A stretch of DNA of 64,000 nucleotides from Certhia americana (GCA_018697195.1 CM031857.1:94754545-94818544), one strand, 5' to 3'; shown: positions 1-12,260, counted from the first letter of the stretch. Numbers and translations: made by a program. Notes: generated by a model not told the origin, from the sequence alone.

Positions 1-735
1 CTATATTTTCTATCATGGAGCAGTAAGTCATTACAAGTTTGAAGCACCAGTGGTACCTTTTATGCAATAAAATATAAAATATTATAATAATGTCAATGAT
101 TATTATCTCTTACACTTAATAATTTTTTTTTTTAAACTGAATGACAGAATATGATATAAGTAAATTTTGTACTGGTACAGCTCAGGATTACAAGGCAATG
201 CAAGGAAAGGAAAAGAGACAACATTAAAAAAAAAGAACACAGCAACATGTAAATTCAGAGCAAAGAAGCAAAGAATATGTCCTTCAAATGAGGGTTTGTA
301 GTGATTTTTTACACTTCATTGAGCTAATAATTAAGATAAATATCTAGAAAATAGTTTCTAGCTTCTACATACTCATCAGGTATATGAAGAGTAGTTTGAA
401 GCAAGACTTGCAGAGATGTGCATACACATGCTGATGATCCTCTTTGAGCCTTACTGACTTTAAAGAGACATTCTCTTTGAGTAAGGTTCCTTGATAGTGA
501 TTGCTGTGAAAGAATTTTGGTTTTTAACATGCAGAAAAGATACAAAAAATAACAAAAAGTGACTGATGGATAACAAAAAAAAAAAAAAAAAATGATTCAT
601 GAATCAGCTAGAGAGAAGGTGCAGTACTCAGTAGCATCAAATTTTCTTCTGACATATACCTGAATCTATAGGGTAAGAATATTGCTTGAGTTACCCATAC
701 AACAATATAAACTAGTTTAAGTGATTTCTTATTAA
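1..735. other. AT-rich non-coding DNA
   Basis: No gene or recognisable repeat is seen. The stretch is AT-rich with frequent stops in all frames. The only simple sequence is an A-run of 18 at 575-592. Reading frames here are short and of random composition. Confidence 0.6.
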
Positions 736-848
736 ATTTATTCCTGAGCATAAAATTTTCCAAACCAAGAAGTGTTGTGGGAAAGAGCTTATATTTATTC
801 CTGAGCATAAAATTTTCCAAACCAAGAAGTGTTGTGGGAAAGAGCTTA
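736..848. repeat. 57-bp tandem duplication, two copies
   Basis: The 56 bases at 736-791 recur exactly at 793-848, giving a period of 57 bp. The unit begins ATTTATTCCTGAGCATAAAA and ends GGGAAAGAGCTTA. Identity between the copies is complete by eye, which indicates a recent duplication. The period is a multiple of three, so a minus-strand frame runs through both copies as two identical 19-residue blocks, but nothing else suggests coding. Confidence 0.92.
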
Positions 849-2229
849 CCTTCCCTCATTTTATTTTTTAATCCTAAGGTAGGTTTGTTTACTTCAAATT
901 CAATAGAAAACTTGCTAATTTTGTAATTGATCAAGAATTTTACTGGAAGTGTATCAAATATTGTATAAACATACAAGAGATGGATTTAGTTTCTGAAACT
1001 GCTTCTGCAAAGCCAGCTTTAAATCAGGGACAGTTAATTTCAATCTACTGACACCTCTCTTTTACATACGATCATCAGTAGTCAGTTACTTTCATCCACT
1101 TTTCTCTCTATTTCCTACGTTTGTTCCTCTCTGATCCATCTTGATCCTTCTTTTTCCTTTTGACTCTTCCTCTAAGCACTCCACAATCTTACCCAAATGA
1201 TCATGATACCCTTGAACTGTTCCAAAACTACATTTGCACAATTGCCAAGTGTTTCTTTCCCCTGCTACCATAATGTGTCCCATCTCCCTTATTACAGTAT
1301 CGCTCTTCGGTTTGCACAGCCTTCTGGAGACAGCATGTTTGCTCACCTCAGTGGGTTTTGTACCAAGGCAAGAAGCTGCTCAGTCTTTGACAGATTAAGG
1401 AGTGGCTGATTTGGGTGCCACAGGCCCTCACCAGATTACAAGGTTTCCCCTGTCCATCACTGCTCTTTTTATCTGCCTGGGTCTCCATGTGCTGTGACTA
1501 GCCCTTAGTGTAATCTTGCAGTATGACAGAAGAAGCTGATTGTGGGAGATCAGCCTGAGGTGGAGGATTGTCAACACTAGAAAATGCCTATAACCCTGCT
1601 GCTTGAAAGAACAGCTGTCAAACACGTTGTAAGAAATGTGGTGTCAACACAGAAAAAAAATGCATTATCAAAGACCTTGAAGAGTGTATTTTCACAGCAT
1701 ATTCCACCAAGGTAAGCTACAGTAAAGACCACACTCTCTCCACAAGAAATTTCTTAAAGGGAAAGAAGTGTAAAAGATGAGTCAAATACCATTAAGGGGA
1801 GCTGTGGGAAGTTCTTTTTCAAAAGAATGCTCTGGGACATAATTGCGCGGCTGACAATTCTGTGTCTCTGAAACTTCATAGCTGAAGGCCTGTCAGGATC
1901 TTTTCTTCCCAAGGGAAAGCTGCTAACTTTCCCAAGAGAAATCCTGTAAACAAACTCTCCAAACAATACTCTTTCTCAAAACAACAGGTGGTGTTTTTTC
2001 ATCCCTGTTTTTCATAACATAGAATACATTGTTTCTCTTACTTAGCCAATGGTAATAGAGAAGGTGGTGTTCCTATTCACCAATCACTTTTTACTTAACA
2101 AAAAACTTTACATAAGGTGCTCTGTTTGTTAATAAAAAAAATATCTTTTTTTAGCCTTCTGATGAACTGCAGTTGGAGTCTGTGTGTTTCTGTTCATAAG
2201 CAACAGCGACACATAATTAAGCCAAATGA
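849..2229. other. Non-coding DNA, unrecognised
   Basis: Between about 1,090 and 1,640 base composition is more balanced than in the flanks. Two minus-strand frames of 84 and 65 codons (1,092-1,346 and 1,428-1,625) lie near each other. They have no motif I recognise and are interrupted by stops. This could be a very old element or chance. The rest is ordinary AT-rich sequence. Confidence 0.4.
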
Positions 2230-3160
2230 GGCAAACATTATATCTGAGAATCATTTATTGGTAATGGAAAGTGCATTGCCTACTAAAGAAGAATAGGAAA
2301 GGCAGAACAGGAGGAAGGAAAAAGAAAAAGAATGAGAGGGGAGACAGAGAGAAGCAGGCATTACTATCAGAAGGCTGGTAATGAGGAGGGCCATGGACAT
2401 CCATCTGGCAGGGGGTGGGTGAACACTGCTGGGAAGCCTGCCCTGCTCCTGAGAGGCATGGCTGCACAGGCACAGCTCCTGCGGTGGAGGGCAGGTGGAC
2501 ACGGGGTGGGTCAGTGGGCACTTGGGCAGGAGGTGCAGAACCACAGATCACAGTGGTGGGTTGGATCTGAGAAACAGGGCTGGAAGCAGGTGGCCTCAGC
2601 AGGAACAAGGAAGGCAGGGACAAGGCAGGTAGGGGGTTGGGCAGGAATGCAGGGAGGCAGAACAGGTGAAGGCTGGAGCAGGTGAGGGAGATGAAATGGT
2701 AGGGCAGGACACAGGCACAGGCTCAGGAGTGGTCAGCAGGTGTCCAGTCAAGTGTCTGGTATCATCCAGCTGAAGGATGAGCAAGTGAGCAAGTGAAGGC
2801 TGGAGCAAAAAGCTTCCAGTGAGGGAAAAAGCCCAGCAGCTTGTTACTTTTGCACCCCTCAACTCCTCCCAAGGTATGTTCATTGTCAGGAGACTATAGG
2901 CGAGCCAAATGTTTGACTGCAGTCCATTAGGTGGAGGCCTTTTTGCTACCCAATTGGAGAACCTTTCTAGAGGGCACAGTGGCCTTGGTGGTCTCCTACT
3001 GACTGCCTATTCCATGTGAGATGTGAAATGGCCATCAGGAGAAGTGTCCCTAGAGACAGGGCCTTCCTGCATCTTGTCCCACCTGCTTCCTGCATGTGGC
3101 ATGTGTGCAACCCCTCCACCACATGCCTCTGGTCAAACAATGGTGAGACAAAAATCAAAA
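2230..3160 (-). repeat. GC-richer purine-skewed block, possibly a decayed LTR element
   Basis: From about 2,290 to 2,830 the plus strand is strongly purine-biased (GGAGG, GGCAGG, GCAGG words) and clearly more GC-rich than its surroundings. The 15-mer GTGAAGGCTGGAGCA occurs at 2,666-2,680 and again at 2,793-2,807. At the left edge the minus strand reads ACCAATAAATGATTCTC, a polyadenylation-signal context like the one at 9,661. A minus-oriented LTR or adjoining internal region would fit. I cannot define termini or a target duplication, so the class is a guess. Confidence 0.3.
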
Positions 3161-3711
3161 TTAAATTGATTTCTCACAATATATCTCCCTGATCTTTTGG
3201 GCTTAGCTGACCACACAGATATCTGTTAGTTTCTTCTCATTATCATAACTATTGACCCAGCATCAACTGCTTCCGCAGACAAACTTAGATCATAACCTTG
3301 TCTTTGTCACAAACAGAATTTTATAAGAAAAATACTTGAAAGTGGTGAGGTTTGGGTGATGGTAGCATGAAAAACTGTTTAATTATACTTTATTTCATTA
3401 AAATAAATTAAAAGAAAAATTTTAATCCCTCGCATCCTCTGAAATAATTACTTAGTTTGGAAATAGTCATGCACGAATGTGAAAGGTAAATATTGTGATA
3501 GAAGTTTCCTATCACAAGATTAATAGGGAAACAATTGATGGGAAGATATTAAGCAGATTAAAGCAACCCCATGAAATAAAAACAATTCACCTACATGAAA
3601 AAAATCCATACTAACCCAACCCAAAAAATCCCTGAATTAAAAAAAATCCCGTTATACCAAAAAGAAAAAACCTCAACTCATTCCAAAACCTAAACCTTTC
3701 AGTGTTTTCAA
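3161..3711. other. AT-rich non-coding DNA with A/C-rich tract
   Basis: No gene is seen. Positions about 3,590-3,680 consist mostly of A and C (CCCAACCCAAAAAATCCC style). Similar A/C tracts occur at 6,598-6,663 and 49,990-50,050. Confidence 0.5.
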
Positions 3712-3769
3712 GATTTGCCAGCAGTATGAGGTGCAATAAAGCAAAGTGTCAAGTCCCACACCTGGGCAC
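3712..3769 (+). mobile_element. CR1 LINE fragment, upstream piece of a split copy
   Basis: The plus strand translates as MRCNKAKCQVPHLG (3,729-3,770), matching the CR1 reverse-transcriptase segment usually seen as a KFNKAKCKVLHLG-like string. The reading stops matching CR1 at about 3,769 and resumes near 4,133 with the sequence expected next in the CR1 3' region (CCCCAGGCAGTGCTCC). The two pieces are therefore one CR1 insertion interrupted by later DNA. The left boundary is uncertain by a few tens of bases. Confidence 0.75.
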
Positions 3770-4132
3770 TGTGGGAAGAGAGAAGATAGAACTGAGTTCC
3801 AGGCTGTGGCACACACCTGCAGGAGTACATGGCTGCAGAAAGGAGCACAAAGAGGCTTGTCTCCACCTGACCTTGGCAGGAGGTGTCACACATTGAGCCC
3901 TACCTTGAGCAGCCTGCAGGAAGCTGACAGACAGGTGAACAGTGAGTGATCACCCCACAGAAGGACATTTAGAAAGCGTGTTGCTGATCTGGCAATGTGG
4001 GATAGGTCACACAGTGAGAATTACCATATGAGGAAATACTGTACCTTGAACAGTGTATAAAACCTGCTCATTTCCTTGAATAAAGGATGAAGAGTCCCTG
4101 CCCATCTGAGTCTGTGTCACTCACAAGTGACA
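3770..4132 (+). mobile_element. Solo LTR (ERVL-like) inserted into CR1
   Basis: This roughly 360-bp insert begins TGTGGGAAGAG and ends about AAGTGACA, the TG...CA form of an LTR. It has a TATA-like TATAAAA at 4,056-4,062 followed closely by an AATAAAG polyadenylation signal at 4,079-4,085. The U5-like end reads GAAGAGTCCCTGCCCATCTG. A short TATA-to-AATAAA spacing followed by this kind of end is typical of avian ERVL-type LTRs. No internal viral region accompanies it, so it is a solo LTR. I could not identify a clean target-site duplication, so the exact ends may be off by several bases. Confidence 0.65.
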
Positions 4133-4840
4133 ACAACCCCAGGCAGTGCTCCAGGCTGGGGCAGAGTCACTGGAAAGCTGCCATGGAAAAGGACTTGGTG
4201 GTCTGATCCACAGCTGGCTGAACATGAGCCAGCATGTGCCCAGGTGGCCAAGAGGGCCAATGGCATCTTGGCTTCTATCAAGAGTAGTTTGGTCGAGCAG
4301 GACTAGGGCTGTTTTTGTCCCCCCTGTGCTTGGCACTTGTGAGGCCACACCTTGAGTCCTGTGTTTGGTTTTGAGCTCACTACCACAACAAAGAAATTGA
4401 GGCTCTGGAGCACGTCCAATGAGAAGAGCAATGGAGCTAGTAAAGAGTCTGGAACAACTGAGGGAGCAGGAGCTATTTATCCTGGAGAAAAAGAGGCTGT
4501 GGAGAGTGCTTATTGCACTTCTTGAAAGGAGGTTGAGGTGAGGTAGTTGACAGTCTTTTCTCCCGGTGAAAAAGTGACAGTTTGAGAGGAGGTGGCCTCA
4601 AGTTGCAGACCAGAGGTGGTTCATATTAGATATTAGGAATTTTTGATATTTCATGGAAAGGGTTGTAAAATGTTGGAACAGACAGCCCAGGAAAGTGGTG
4701 GAGTCATCAGCCCTGGAAATATTAAAAAGCATAGGGGTAAGGCACCTTAAGTGTTGTACTGAACATGCTGGGGGTGTTGATGCTTGGACTTGATAATCTC
4801 AGAGGTCTTTTCCAATCTTAACCAATCTATGATTCTATGA
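4133..4840 (+). mobile_element. CR1 LINE 3' end
   Basis: This is the 3' part of a CR1 non-LTR retrotransposon: the C-terminal end of ORF2 (reverse transcriptase) and the 3' untranslated tail. Visible CR1 landmarks in order are GAAAAGGACTTGGTGGTCTG, CTGAACATGAGCCAGCATGT, GCTCTGGAGCACGTCCAATG, the ATCCTGGAGAAAAAGAGGCT block, the GGAACAGACAGCCCAGG block and the terminal ATCTATGATTCTATGA. ORF2 is broken by stops and frameshifts, so the copy is old and inactive. It is 5'-truncated, as most CR1 copies are. It continues the fragment at 3,712. Confidence 0.93.
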
Positions 4841-6555
4841 AAACTGAATATTTGGAATTTAGATTTCCTTTATGCATATTCTTGTTAGGTGTGCATGACA
4901 CAGTGTAGCTTTCCAAACAGAGAGAGATTTTTATCAAAAAGAAGGGCTGCCAAATATACTGCATGTAAGTGTATATTCAAAATGTAAATATTGAACTATT
5001 TAAATTTTCATTAATCATATTTATTGTTGCCTTAAACAAGGGGTCAAAGACTGTTATGTTTACATTAAATTAATCTTTAGCTTAAAAGGGTTTTTTCATT
5101 ATTTTTAGCTAAATTTCTTTGAATTTTTTAGAAACTTTCTTATATAACTTAAATTGCATTTGCCAAAAAATCCCTCATGATTGTAAGAAAAAAACCTATA
5201 CATTTTGTTTTCTATGAAGAATACTCTGTAAAATTCGAGTTAAACTAGAATTTGAATAAACAGAGAAAGAGTAAGAGTAAAAATAAGGAGATCAACACTA
5301 TGATGATTACAGTAGTATTTATGTTCTGTTTTGACTTCACTAAAGGATTCCAAAGACCTTCCATTCATTTTCTTTCATACAAAATTTCATGGTCAGCATT
5401 AAAATGAAATTAGATTATGCCATACAGAGTGTCTAATCTTGATATTAAACAAAAAAAATCAATTCATCCCTTTTCCTTCTTGCTATCTATTTCTGTATAC
5501 AAGGCAATGGGGAGAACTGACTAGGCAAGACAAGAAAGTAAAATACTGATAAAAAGATGTTTATTTATAATTCAATTAAGAGGATTCTTTTCACTTTGCT
5601 TCTTTGACATGCAGTTTGACAACTAGTTTGTGACTTTCATTCACACTGGACAGAGTATGTACATATTCAAGGAAGATAAAAGAAAAAAAAAGTCATAGAA
5701 TGATAGCCAACAAATTTTATTAATATATTTCTTATATGATCTTGGAAATCTCTAGAAAATTACTGTGATATGTACTTGAATCAAAATAATTCAGTTCTAA
5801 GTTTTTTCAGATGCCCCAAGTCACTCTTGTTACTCTAAGAATTACTTCATATTCTTCTATAACATGAATTTTCTTTTTTCTAATAAATCAGAGCACCTAA
5901 AAATGTTATCTGTCAGGAAATTACAAAAATTCAACTTGCATTTTTAAATGCATATCTAATAAAATATTTATGTGGGAAGATATTAAATTAGTGAGATTTG
6001 CACTGCTTCTCTATCATTCAATATGTGAAATTCTGATAAAAAAAAATCCACGGTTACCTCTGTTACTTGGGAACTGTGTTTGTATAGTGAAGTAGAAATA
6101 TGAAACAGCTGAAAAATATTTAAAACATTTTCTTCACAGACATGCCTTGTAGAGTCCTAATAATTGTTTGAGAGTCAAATAAAATGAAATTTTATTGCAA
6201 TTGAAGAAAAAAGATGACAGAATATTCTTTACAGTGTTAAGAAATTATGAATATAAAAATAATAAAATACAGATTTTGATAATGTCACCACATTTGACTT
6301 ATCTTGCATGAAAAGGTCAGAGTCAGAGTAATTTGTAAGATTCAAATGAAGTCTCAAGACATATAGGGCAGAAAATTCAGTAGTTTTTTGGTTATATTAA
6401 AAGGTTACTCGTTCATAGGCAGAAAATATATCTTTAACTTTGACATGTTGAGTGCACTATCACAAGAGGTGTTCATAACTGAAGTTGCTCTTTTAACCAG
6501 TAAATTTTCTGGATATAAACGGAAGATCAGTGGTACAAAGGAGATTCTAAAATAG

Positions 6556-6556
<1 letters not shown>
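4841..6556. other. AT-rich non-coding DNA
   Basis: I see no gene, RNA or recognisable repeat. Composition is strongly AT-rich with scattered A and T runs. Confidence 0.6.
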
Positions 6557-6599
<43 letters not shown>

Positions 6600-6663
6600 A
6601 AAACAATAACAAAAAACAATCGAACAAACAAAAAACCCCCCAACAAACCCAAACCAAAACCCA
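6557..6663. repeat. (AC)n microsatellite with A/C-only tail
   Basis: About 20 uninterrupted AC dinucleotides lie at 6,557-6,597. They continue into a tract at 6,598-6,663 built almost wholly from A and C (words such as AACAAACAAAA and CCAAACCAAAACCC). The minus strand is correspondingly T/G-only. The two minus-strand frames here (strings of CVCVCV) are translations of the repeat and not genes. Confidence 0.95.
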
Positions 6664-8417
6664 GGATGATTTTTGTGCCTTAAATTTAAAACTTCTATTT
6701 CTGAAAGTAGTGAATCTATTCTTACCCATGTCTAGTAACTGTAAGCTATGTAAGAACTGGAAAGAAGGTGAAATTTCTTGTTTATAAATATCTGTATTTT
6801 GAAATGTGTGATGTGAACTAAGACTAAATCTTATCTCATATGACTAAAAGAGTAGAGAAAAAAAGAATCACATAAGGCATTTGTCATATGGTACACAACA
6901 GATAAAATTCACTTTTGTATATTGCACCTGCAGGAACTTTATGTTTCCTAAGTCTTAACATGGGATATTGCAATTGTTTTTTTAATATTTTTTTTTATTT
7001 AGCACAAACTCATTCCCCAAAGGAAGATTTGCTCTGTAATCCTCTGCTATTCTACTCTATGAGCCACTGCCTGGACTTTCATGTTCAAATGGGTGCTGAT
7101 ATCCAAAAAGTAATGTCCCAGGAAAGAGAATGGAGGTCAATGAGATGTTTCAGTCAATTGGGATAGGATTCAGCTCTGCAGATACAAAATGTCACATGCA
7201 TTGGCCTAGGATGGGCAGATGTGGCACGGGACCTGAAAGGTACCATCTGAGATGCTCCAGTTGCTCCTGTAGCAGAGTTTGGGTGAAAGTTTGGTAGTAC
7301 TGATTTAATTTCTACTGACAATTAGAAAATCTTAAGCAGTTAACATTCACATACATTGCTGCCACATAATTTCAATATAAAAAAATGTAACTGAATACCA
7401 CTATTCCAATTGATCTGTACGGGAGAAGCTCAGAAGGAATCAGGCAATTACACAGATTCTAGTGTGGGTAATTTTTTGTTTATTTGTTTCCTTGTTTTTT
7501 TTGTTTTAATTTGTTGGGAAGAAACATCATGATTGTATCAAATCAAGAATGTATACTACGCGTAGCTTCAACCCCAAATTTAGCAGATTCGGTCTTCAAA
7601 GATCTTACTGAAAAGTTTGTTCCTCTACAAAATTTTATCAAGAATGTTGAAAACCTTGAAATCTTTCTTCCTAAAAGCATGATATTAATTTTCAGGATAT
7701 TTCAGTATTCCTACAATGCCTATTCTAATGACTCCTCCTGGGTATTGGGACAATGAAGACAGTTGCTAAAAACATGAAATAAAATCCTGCACTATGGCTG
7801 GTGAGATTGTATGTTGTATGTATTCATGGCATAATAATATTAGAACAGAAGATCCATTGCCCTGTATCAATCCAGTTTAGTTTCTGATACTAAAGTGTAT
7901 AATTGCTTTAAAGGAAGAAGTAGAAATTATAGTATAACTATCTTCTCCTTGTCTACACTTTAACCTTGAAAGAAAGGATTATTCAGAGCCTTGAGACATG
8001 AGGTTTTTGTAGTACTTACATACATTATTGTCTTAGTTTATTTCTGCAGTCATAGATTTCCTTGATATTTATATAATACCTTTAAAATCTGATTAAATTC
8101 TCAGTCATGTCAAATTCCTGTTGGAATGAGTTTAATCATGCCGTTATATGAATAAAACATGAATTTATTTCTTCTTCGAATTTCCTGTTTTGAAGCATCT
8201 CTTACTATTGTGAATGGGATAAAAAAAGGTTTCATATTCTCCAGCTTATGTCTCCTTTCAGTGCAAACAATTTCACAAATTTTTTCAATCTTTTCTACAG
8301 ATGAAATATTAATAACTAGAAAAAGCTGTAGATTGAAAGAGCAGAATGTGGAAAAGAAAGCAACAAGCTGACCTTAAGCTATTTCTTAAGGAAATCATAG
8401 AACAATAAAGCTATAAG
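6664..8417. other. AT-rich non-coding DNA
   Basis: Nothing recognisable is seen. A 90-codon plus-strand frame at 7,484-7,756 has no known motif and unremarkable composition. Confidence 0.55.
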
Positions 8418-9022
8418 CTTTCAACAAAAGCTGTCCAGCCATCAACCAAGTGTCACACAGCCACTTTATCACTTCCTCCCCCTAGCTCTCCCAGTGGGAT
8501 GGGAAGGAGAATGAGGAAATAAGTAAGACTTGTGGATTTAAATAAGAAAAGTTTAATAATTAAAACAAAATAAAATATATTCTTAGTACTACTACTACTA
8601 CAATAATTGCAATGGAGAGAGACTAGGGGAAGAGAGTGAGAAAGGCAGGATTAAAACCCAAGAAAGACTAGTGATGCTCAACACCTGCTGAAGGACACCC
8701 AGTCTGTCCTGGAGCAGCAATCGGCTCCTCCCAGACAACACACACATATGTATGGTTCATATGCTGGGCATGACATTCTGTGGTGTGGAATATCCTTTTG
8801 GCCAGTTTGGTTGAGCTACCTCAGCTGTGGTCCCTCCTGGCTCCTTGTGCAACTCCTCAGTGACAGAGCATGGAAAACTGAAAAGTCCTTGACTTGGAGT
8901 AAACATTGCTCAGCAACAGCCAAAATGTCAGTGTGTTGTCAACATTATTCTCATAATAAAGCTAAAGTCCCAGCACTTTGCCCGCCATTAAGAAGAAAAT
9001 TATCCCAGTGAAAACTAGGTTT
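8418..9022 (-). mobile_element. Solo LTR, avian ERVL-like family (copy A)
   Basis: Read on the minus strand, the element runs from the CTGGGATAATTTTCTTCTTA end (about 9,020) through a TTATTCTCATA-like block. It then passes GTTTTCCATGCTCTG and GGCCAAAAGGATATTCCA, an ATTATT-like region that has become a (GTA)5 repeat (8,587-8,601), and TTAATTATTAAACTTTTCTT. It ends near CCCACTGGGAGAGC and GTGGCTGTGTGACACTTGG. These landmarks, in this order, match a very common avian ERVL-type LTR and the copy at 15,140-15,656. The terminal TG...CA bases are eroded, so the ends are approximate. No internal region is attached. Confidence 0.8.
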
Positions 9023-9610
9023 TGTGTAAGAAAAATTGTTGGGGAAAACAGCTACTTTCATCTGCTCTGAAATTTCAAAGTCATTTATACTTTCTCATCT
9101 GCCCAACTCCTGGGATACAGTGCAAAATAATAGAGAGAAGTAGGATGCAGAAGAGGAACTTTCACATCCCATTGTCTCTTTTTTCTTCTAATCACCCTGC
9201 CAAAAGTAACAGTGGCTAGCAAATTAGTGAAGTGATTGCAGTCAGAACCACACCCATAGTCCTTCACTGACAATACCTGAAATTACCATAATAAGTCCAA
9301 CAGAAGGTACAGAGAAAAAAAGTTGTCCTACACTCTATTCCTCCAATGGTGCTGTGATAGGAAAAGGCATTAAAGGGGAAAACTTTACTCTTCTTCAGTT
9401 TCCCCTCACTTCTACCTTTTTTCCCTCCTGTTCCCCACACAAAGCCATAAAACTACCAGTAGTATATTGTGCCCTACACATACAGCAGGTGGCTCCATTC
9501 CCCCTATCTCTATCCCACGTCATGTAAGGCCTGGGAAATTTAATTTTTGAATTAGTACTTGTGGCATCCCACCCTAAAAGGGGAAGGGAACACAAAGGTG
9601 CATAGACGCT
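9023..9610. other. Non-coding DNA
   Basis: This is unique-looking sequence between two LTR-like blocks. No reading frame or repeat is recognised. Confidence 0.5.
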
Positions 9611-10187
9611 TGTTGACAAAGAACAGAAACAGTCAGAGGGTCTGCAAAAACTTACAGAGTTTTATTGGTAAATTAAACACTTGCCATCGAAATTGAGATA
9701 TTCCCTTTTCTTATAGCATAAGCACACAACAATGGGTTTTGAAGAAGGGATAGGGTAAAAGAGAAGAGAGAGTGATTAGCAAGATGGAGAGAGAAAGAAG
9801 GAGAAAGGGAAGATCATCATTCCTGGCTCCAACATCGAACAGATGACGCGGAGTTCAGGGTCCTGGGATGTACACCCAGGCTTCATGGGAGTACCCAGGA
9901 GATAAATTTCTCATTATGAAAATTAGTTACCACACACAATTCGTTCTTTTAGACTTTTTGGGAAACAGGTCTGAGGCTTCAGGGGTCGTGATCCGCCCTC
10001 TACTTGTTTGCCTTTTTGGAAGACAGTCTGTGGCAGCTTTTTGACTCATTCCTGTGCTTGCATTGTGTCATGTTGTGCTTGTCTCCAGAAGACAGAAAAA
10101 GGACATTTGTCACAGAAAAGTGCTGTCCTACCTCTGTACTGCCTCCTTCTCCAGTCATATCGTGGTGTGGCAGGGTTCTTGCCAACA
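9611..10187 (-). mobile_element. Possible LTR, minus orientation
   Basis: The block starts TGTTGACAAAG and ends TTGCCAACA, giving imperfect complementary TG...CA termini. On the minus strand a polyadenylation signal AATAAA (plus 9,661-9,666, context ACCAATAAAACTCTG) lies about 50 bp before the putative 3' end, as an R/U5 junction would. The middle (9,740-9,900) is purine-rich and then GC-richer, unlike the AT-rich flanks. I see no matching target duplication and no clear TATA box. The 162-codon plus-strand frame at 10,004-10,492 crosses the right edge and has no recognised motif. Confidence 0.38.
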
Positions 10188-12158
10188 ATCCTGGCTGGCT
10201 CCACAGCTATCTGGCTATCTGGAATCAAAACTATTTTCCATCATGCAATCTAGCTATCACTAGTATAAAGAGCTTCAAATTACTCATCCATTTACTGAAT
10301 TCTGTCAAACAAGTAGACAAAATGGCATTCTTCATGTCAAAACCAAGTCACATAAGCACAGTCTCACTAATGAAAATAGCCTTTTCTATTTCTAGGTCAG
10401 GAATTTGGAAAAGTAAGTTAATTAGAAAATTCAAGTTGTGGAGGGCACAAATTTGCTTAATATCAAATATTTCAGGAATAAGGAATTTATAAATAATTGA
10501 ACCACTTATAGCAATACAAAGGTTAACGTAGCTGGAAATGTTAAACCGGACATTAAAAAATGGAAAAGAGAGGGTATTTTTATAGCATTCATTTCCTGAA
10601 GCTACAACAGAATGAGCTATGTCAAAAGGCTATAACATAGTTTCACTCATTCTGTTAGACTAGAAATCAAACAATTAGAGTTTCATCTTCCTCATCCTTA
10701 CATAAATCAGAGGAAACTGTCTGGAGTCAGTACAATTTGTCTGGGGGAAAACTAGGAACACAGTAAGTATTATCAAGATTTTAATGGTTCAGATAAACTG
10801 GTATAATGGAGCGAAAAGATATTCAAGGAAGGTAAGAAATATTAATTTTTAATTGTAGGTACTTGTATACAAAAATTATGGATCTCGAAATTTGGAAGTA
10901 TTTTCTCATCGTATTTCCTTGCCACTTCTACTATTCTCTGGTCTTGTCTTTCTCACTAGGCTATTTCTCTGATAGAGATCTATATTCGCAGGTCAGAATT
11001 TCTACTCTACACCACAGAGACCACTGATGGTGTCTTTCCCTTCCCCACCACATGGGCCCTGGGCGACAGGGAGCTCACTTTTTTTTATAAACGTCCAGCA
11101 TCTTTTTATAATGTCTCCACTACAGATTCTGCTAGCTACACTGCCAAAATACAGGGACATGTTTCTGTCCCCTACAAAGGACTGGTTTTAAAAAATATTT
11201 TTGACTTTCTATGTCAGACTTATGGCCTTATCCTGAAAAGATTTTTCTAGTCATGTAGCCTCAGGATAAACACGTTGACTTTGTATCCAAAGCCAAAGAG
11301 CAGTTGTCAACTGGCTTTTTGTCATACTCCCATTTTCCTTCTCAAATTTATTACCAAAGTGTGAGGTTATGCATTGAACAATTTTTCTGATGTGTCTTTG
11401 TTTTCCAGATCATGTACATTAATCTAGGCAGTTACAACTGGTCAGATGTAGTCAAGGTCTTCTTTGTCAGGGAAGTGCTTTAGGGTAAGCTTCACCCCAT
11501 GACTCTGTGGCATTTTAATTGGACCTTATGTCCAGAGATGAATTTGTTCTTGAAACCTACTGAAAAAAAGAAGTACATAAATGCATGTCTTTTGCTATTT
11601 ATATGTATAATTTACCCAGAATACTTTTTCATAATATTTTCTCAATTTCATTCTTCAAACAATATTAAAAGCCAGGAAGTTCTATTCTGCTTGTGTCATC
11701 TGTTAAGAATTATCTCAAGTATTTTTAGCCTGAATTACTTGGGGTTAAATGTGGATAAACTTCTTCTAAAACTGAGTTTCTGTAGTTCAGTTTCTGAATT
11801 TGCTTTAAACTAGTCTCCCATCTTATTCTCACAAACACCCCGCCCATATTTGCAAATAAAAGAATCACATTTTGGTTAGGATTTATGACACCGACTGATC
11901 ATGCAGTATGAGCATTGAAAATGGGCTACTTCCTGCTACTCATTAATGTCTTTAAAATCCTATGGTTAATTTGAAAATCACAAGGTAAATATGATGATGA
12001 TACTATACAAATTTTGTCCATTTTGAATTGTGCATTTTGTGTGCATTAAAAGTTTATTTGCTACAAATATTTCTTGAAATTAAATATTTTATGGCATTAT
12101 AACTATATATCTGTATAGGTATCTATATGATAGATTAAATAAAAGGGCCTAATTCTCC
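10188..12158. other. AT-rich non-coding DNA
   Basis: No gene or known repeat is recognised. The 104-codon plus frame at 11,499-11,813 is rich in Phe, Ile and Leu, as expected for AT-rich random sequence. Confidence 0.55.

Positions 12159-12202
<44 letters not shown>
12159..12202. repeat. (AT)n microsatellite
   Basis: About 20 AT dinucleotides are present, with one interruption (TACAT) near 12,167. Confidence 0.93.
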
Positions 12203-12204
<2 letters not shown>

Positions 12205-12260
12205 GAACTGGTAACTTTAAAATAGCCAGCAAGAAAATGCTCTGAGAAGAACTGAAAGAC

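Noticed and set aside
3700..3949. 64- and 67-codon plus-strand frames as small genes
   Set aside because: They span the CR1 to LTR junction. The CR1-like residues explain the protein-like start.
5691..5706. TCATAGAATGATAG as a CR1 tail remnant
   Set aside because: The resemblance to the CR1 octamer end is short and no CR1 body adjoins it on either strand.
10004..10492. 162-codon plus-strand open frame
   Set aside because: It straddles the edge of an LTR-like block and has no recognisable domain or splice context. Overlapping frames on both strands are similar in quality.
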